A DNA stretch of 7,961 nt from Deltaproteobacteria bacterium CG_4_8_14_3_um_filter_43_13 (lineage in GTDB: Bacteria > Desulfobacterota > UBA8473): positions 1-7,961 of the forward strand of contig PFIF01000074.1 of NCBI GenBank assembly GCA_002782605.1, given 5' to 3'. The notes beneath the pieces are model-generated. The model saw nothing but the letters and a program-made list of their open reading frames with translations. It was not told where the DNA came from and did not search any database. This document shows positions 5,185-7,961 of this stretch, in pieces. The position numbers and the translations under genes were made by a program. Each line of letters opens with the position of its first letter. Position 1 is the stretch's first letter.

Positions 5185-7116
5185 ATGAACTGGAAACAGA
5201 CAGTATCTTCGGACAATGATTATATCTTTCGATACAGGATAGACGAAGCCAATAATAAAGAAGGCGGTAAGTGTAATTCAAGGCTGGATCTGGTAAAGAA
5301 ACACCTGCAAAGTATCCTCGATATAGTAATCCCCTGTAGTGGAGATTCAGAAATCAGAATTGACGGGTTCAAGCTCATGAACGATAGAAGCCTCATACAC
5401 GGGTTATATGATCAAGACAATGAAAGCGCTGCCTCATCGGGCAGGAAGATACTGGAAAGCCCTCTGTTTAGGGAAGCTATGCGGGAATCTGGCGGAGGGG
5501 AGAGGAACGGTCAAGGAAGCAGTTTCCGATCCATAAAAAATGCTGCCCTTTATGAGCCGACTGTCGAGTATATTCAACGGCTGCTGCAGGGTTTGTTGGA
5601 TTTGGTAGAGCTGGAAAGTCATGGAAAGATAGTGAAAGTCGATGCCTTCAGGCTTAAAGACCTGTCCCAATGGGTTGAAGAGTCTTCCTGTGATCCCGCT
5701 GATATGTTGGGATATCTGGCAACAAGATGCAACTGCAACTGTGTTTTTTGTTATAACAAAGGATGCCCCCCATCTCTGGCACTTACTAACCCTTCTAAGT
5801 CTCCTGACGAAGAGTTCAGAGAGGTACAGACCCGCCTGAAATACTTTTATCCTGAGAAAAAGAAGAACTTATTCACAAGTCTGGGAAGCAGCTTTGAGGC
5901 ATTCATTCATCCTCATTTCAGAGAGGTACTACAGGAAGTTCGTAAGAAGAGCGATAAACTTATCAGAATAACTACAAATGGTTCGACTCTGACAGAGGAG
6001 ATGATTGATTACCTTTTGGGGTTTAATCCATTGCACCTGGATGTTGCCCTGCATAGTTCTTCAACTCATAGGAGGCAGAGGTTAATGCATGACAAAACCC
6101 CGGAGATCGCTATCAAATCTCTGCCTTTACTCAGGAAAGCTGGTATTCCCTACAACATAGTCATTGTGCCATGGCCTGACGGATCTCCGGAGGAGATGCT
6201 GGATGACATGGAGAAAACGATTGACTATGCTGATGAAAATGACGCCCATCTCGTAGAAATCAGCTTACCGGGGTACTCTAAGTACTTTTCAGAAAGGGAA
6301 CTTTTCGACCACGACTTCACGTGGGAAGCGATTGCCAGGAAGGTAAAGGATATAAGGTATAAATATCAGGTTCCCATAGTAATCAGGCCTGCTATGTATG
6401 AGGAGAGACTGTTTTGTAATCAAAAGAACCTGCCGGAAGTTATCGGAATAGTGAAAGGCTCTCCTGGGTCTGACAGTAGCTTGCAACCAGGCGATATATT
6501 GACGAAGATAGGCAGCAATGTGATCCACAATAGACCACAGGCACGAACCCTTCTCTCCATTTTACAGAAGAATGAGATTGAATCTGTGGCAATAGAGGTC
6601 TTGAGGAAGGGTCGTACATTGGATCTCTTACTCAATTTAAACAAGACTTCATACCCATATTCGAGGGATATCGACACCCATCTCGGGATAATATTTATGG
6701 GCACAGGTCTTCGGGGAGGTTACCTGGAGTCATTAGAATACCTTATCGAAAAGAAAGGTGCCAAAAACATCCTCTTCCTTACGTCAATCCTTATTAAGCC
6801 ATTGCTGGAAAAGGTGATGCTGGAATCCCCTTTCTTTAGAGGAAGGGCAATTGATATAAAGGTTGCTGTTCCTCCAAACCGATTTTTGGGGGGTAATATC
6901 TGTATGGGGGATTTATTAGTAGTCCAGGATTATATTGACTATATAAAAGATTATATTAACTCAACGGATGTAAAACCAGATTTGGTCGTAATCCCATCTT
7001 CGCCCTTCAATCTAAGTGGGTGGGGAAGGGACCTGACAGGAAGGGTATATATGGATATAGAAAGAGAAACCGAGGTACCAGTGGAGATACTTGAATGTCA
7101 GACTATCTATGATTAA
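5185..7116 (+). CDS. Radical SAM protein with PDZ domain and DUF512-like C-terminal domain
   Basis: A 643-residue multidomain protein. Residues 1-175 form an unrecognised N-terminal region containing an ungapped internal repeat (about 36-64 and 129-157; compare LQSILDIV with LQGLLDLV). The radical SAM core starts with the Fe4S4-binding C182-x3-C186-x2-C189 (in TRCNCNCVFCYNKG), an extra cysteine at 184, and a later ITTNGS strand. A PDZ-like domain follows (about 417-485: VIGIVKGSPGSDSSLQPGDILTKIGSNVI). The C-terminal 150 residues resemble DUF512, with NRFLGGNICMGDLL (about 565-578) matching its N-x-F-F-G-x-x-(I/V)-x-V-x-G-L-L hallmark, then PDLVVIPSS. Known PDZ/radical SAM/DUF512 proteins usually carry PDZ at the N-terminus, so the order here is unusual. 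Start: AGAGGA nine bases upstream; an in-frame TAG directly precedes the ATG. Its reaction is unknown. It is the immediate upstream neighbour of the B12 mutase genes. Confidence 0.88.
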   Translation: MNWKQTVSSDNDYIFRYRIDEANNKEGGKCNSRLDLVKKHLQSILDIVIPCSGDSEIRIDGFKLMNDRSLIHGLYDQDNESAASSGRKILESPLFREAMRESGGGERNGQGSSFRSIKNAALYEPTVEYIQRLLQGLLDLVELESHGKIVKVDAFRLKDLSQWVEESSCDPADMLGYLATRCNCNCVFCYNKGCPPSLALTNPSKSPDEEFREVQTRLKYFYPEKKKNLFTSLGSSFEAFIHPHFREVLQEVRKKSDKLIRITTNGSTLTEEMIDYLLGFNPLHLDVALHSSSTHRRQRLMHDKTPEIAIKSLPLLRKAGIPYNIVIVPWPDGSPEEMLDDMEKTIDYADENDAHLVEISLPGYSKYFSERELFDHDFTWEAIARKVKDIRYKYQVPIVIRPAMYEERLFCNQKNLPEVIGIVKGSPGSDSSLQPGDILTKIGSNVIHNRPQARTLLSILQKNEIESVAIEVLRKGRTLDLLLNLNKTSYPYSRDIDTHLGIIFMGTGLRGGYLESLEYLIEKKGAKNILFLTSILIKPLLEKVMLESPFFRGRAIDIKVAVPPNRFLGGNICMGDLLVVQDYIDYIKDYINSTDVKPDLVVIPSSPFNLSGWGRDLTGRVYMDIERETEVPVEILECQTIYD

Positions 7117-7119
7117 AAC

Positions 7120-7213
7120 TAGGCACAAAGGCACAGAGCACCAAAGGCACAAAGAGTAATTCAGTTACCAGTTATCGGTTAATTATTAACTGTAAACTGT
7201 TAACCGTAAACCG
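7120..7213. repeat. Intergenic palindromic element E (octad half plus heptad hairpin)
   Basis: The first part (7120-7154) is octad sequence like elements B and C (TAGGCACAAAGGCACAGAG followed by CACCAAAGG and CACAAAG). The second is a heptad palindrome. The left arm is CAGTTAC, CAGTTAT, CGGTTAA (7162-7182), the loop is TTA, and the right arm is TTAACTG, TAAACTG, TTAACCG, TAAACCG (7186-7213). Boundary motifs are degraded. It ends eight bases before the strong ribosome binding site of the B12-binding subunit, so the hairpin could influence its translation. The hybrid layout parallels element A. Confidence 0.7.
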
Positions 7214-7235
7214 TATTTCTGAGGAGGTATTTTTT

Positions 7236-7643
7236 ATGGAAAAAGAGAGGAAGATAAAGGTATTAATAGCAAAGCCCGGGCTTGACGGGCATGATAGAGG
7301 CGCAAAGGTTCTCTCCTTCGGGCTGAGAGACCAGGGTATGGAAGTAATCTATACCGGAAGGAGACAGTCAGCCCAACAGATTGTAAACTCTGCGCTGCAA
7401 GAGGATGTGGATGTTGTGGGGCTTAGCATCCTCTCCGGAGCCCATCTGACATTCTTCCCCAAGGTTATGGATCTTTTGAGGGAAAATGATGCTGGGGATA
7501 TGTTAGTTATAGGTGGTGGCATTATACCCGAGGAGCACATTCCCATACTCAAGGAGAAAGGTGTTGCGGAAATTTTTGGTCCGGGTACTTTGATAAAGAA
7601 GATTGCGGAATACATCAAAGAGAACGTGCGTAAGGGAGTGTGA
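7236..7643 (+). CDS. Acyl-CoA mutase small subunit, cobalamin (B12)-binding domain protein (methylmalonyl-CoA mutase type)
   Basis: A 135-residue single-domain Rossmann-like B12-binding protein. The base-off/His-on signature is complete: D17-x-H19-x-x-G22 (GLDGHDRGAK), with H19 the lower-axial cobalt ligand. Next come S64-x-L66 (GLSILSGAH) and the glycine run G93-G95 (VIGGGIIPEEHIP). The closing segment EIFGPGT is typical of this family. It is the size of the separate small subunits of archaeal-type methylmalonyl-CoA, 2-hydroxyisobutyryl-CoA or related mutases, not the long fused form. The ribosome binding site GAGGAGGT lies seven bases before the ATG. The large subunit begins 47 bases after its stop, supporting a two-subunit enzyme. 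Which acyl-CoA is isomerised depends on the large subunit, mostly outside the window. Confidence 0.93.
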   Translation: MEKERKIKVLIAKPGLDGHDRGAKVLSFGLRDQGMEVIYTGRRQSAQQIVNSALQEDVDVVGLSILSGAHLTFFPKVMDLLRENDAGDMLVIGGGIIPEEHIPILKEKGVAEIFGPGTLIKKIAEYIKENVRKGV

Positions 7644-7690
7644 GAGATTCTGGTTGAAATATTTCAGGTCTAGGAGGAGGCAAAGGTATC

Positions 7691-7961
7691 ATGGACAATA
7701 AAGATAAATTGAGTGAGATAAAAGAGAAGAGGAAGGAATGGGAGGAGAAGGTGTTGTTGCCTGCTGCCAAGAGGTTTGGTATAGAGAAAATGCCGACAGA
7801 ATTCTATACGCCTTTGGATATAGCGGATTTTGACTTTGAGCGGGATGTTGGTTTTCCAGGGCAATATCCATTTACCCCATCAGCTTATCCAGTAAGTCTT
7901 GTGCCCCGAATTGAAAAAGGCGCAAAACCGGGGGGGTTGAAAAGGGCAGGGACATATTCCG
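7691..7961 (+). CDS. Methylmalonyl-CoA mutase-like large (catalytic) subunit, N-terminal fragment
   Basis: The first 90 codons of an acyl-CoA mutase large subunit, open to the window edge. A charged helix (SEIKEKRKEWEEKVLLPAAKRFG) is followed by EFYTPLDIADFDFERDVGFPGQYPFT, the recognisable start of the mutase TIM barrel (family form 'YTP.D......lGfPGqyPFTRG'). After PFT the sequence departs from methylmalonyl-CoA mutase, which continues 'RG.YPTMYRGR.WTMRQYAGF'. Here it reads PSAYPVSLVPRIEKGAKPG and then LKRAGTYS. This region helps form the CoA and substrate entrance, so a substrate other than methylmalonyl-CoA is possible (inference). The start is supported by AGGAGGAGG ten bases upstream. 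The partner B12 subunit is directly upstream. Confidence 0.85.
   Translation, partial: MDNKDKLSEIKEKRKEWEEKVLLPAAKRFGIEKMPTEFYTPLDIADFDFERDVGFPGQYPFTPSAYPVSLVPRIEKGAKPGGLKRAGTYS

Noticed and set aside
5160..5219. Short frame from ATG at 5160 (MDKKRNIIDELETDSIFGQ) overlapping the start of the radical SAM gene
   Set aside because: It is only 19 codons, has no clear ribosome binding site, and ends inside the larger gene. It could be an alternative N-terminus joined by a frameshift near 5210, but nothing shows this.

Overview
The window is a single-direction (+ strand) gene cluster of CoA-thioester metabolism from what looks like an anaerobic or syntrophic bacterium. The lifestyle is inferred from gene content: crotonases, a family III CoA-transferase, a B12-dependent acyl-CoA mutase and an oxygen-sensitive radical SAM protein. 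Mixed AT/GC codon use and degenerate palindromic intergenic repeats resemble genomes of Desulfobacterota-like anaerobes, but no marker gene fixes the taxon.

Layout from left to right: the 3' end of an enoyl-CoA hydratase/isomerase (1-264); an FMN-dependent nitronate monooxygenase/FabK-like protein (404-1342); a complete PaaG-like crotonase (1491-2282); a CaiB/BaiF family III CoA-transferase (2430-3647); an OFA-like MFS transporter split by a frameshift into 3683-4234 and 4213-5019; a 643-residue radical SAM protein with a PDZ domain and a DUF512-like C-terminus (5185-7116); a stand-alone B12-binding acyl-CoA mutase small subunit (7236-7643); and the 5' end of the matching mutase large subunit (7691 to the window edge).

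A working model (inference): the MFS protein imports a carboxylic acid, the CoA-transferase activates it, the B12 mutase rearranges its carbon skeleton, and the crotonases hydrate or isomerise unsaturated acyl-CoAs. The FMN enzyme and the radical SAM-PDZ protein have no obvious place in a known pathway, and the latter sits directly before the mutase genes.

The most unusual non-coding feature is that all five intergenic gaps longer than about 50 bases carry palindromic elements. Three have clear ends matching GTAACTAMTCAGG. The interiors are tandem degenerate 7-mers or 8-mers whose sequence differs between elements. Two octad elements are about 93% identical inverted copies flanking the PaaG-like gene, and two others look like hybrids of an octad half and a heptad hairpin. 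The two gaps without an element are short (35 and 47 bases).
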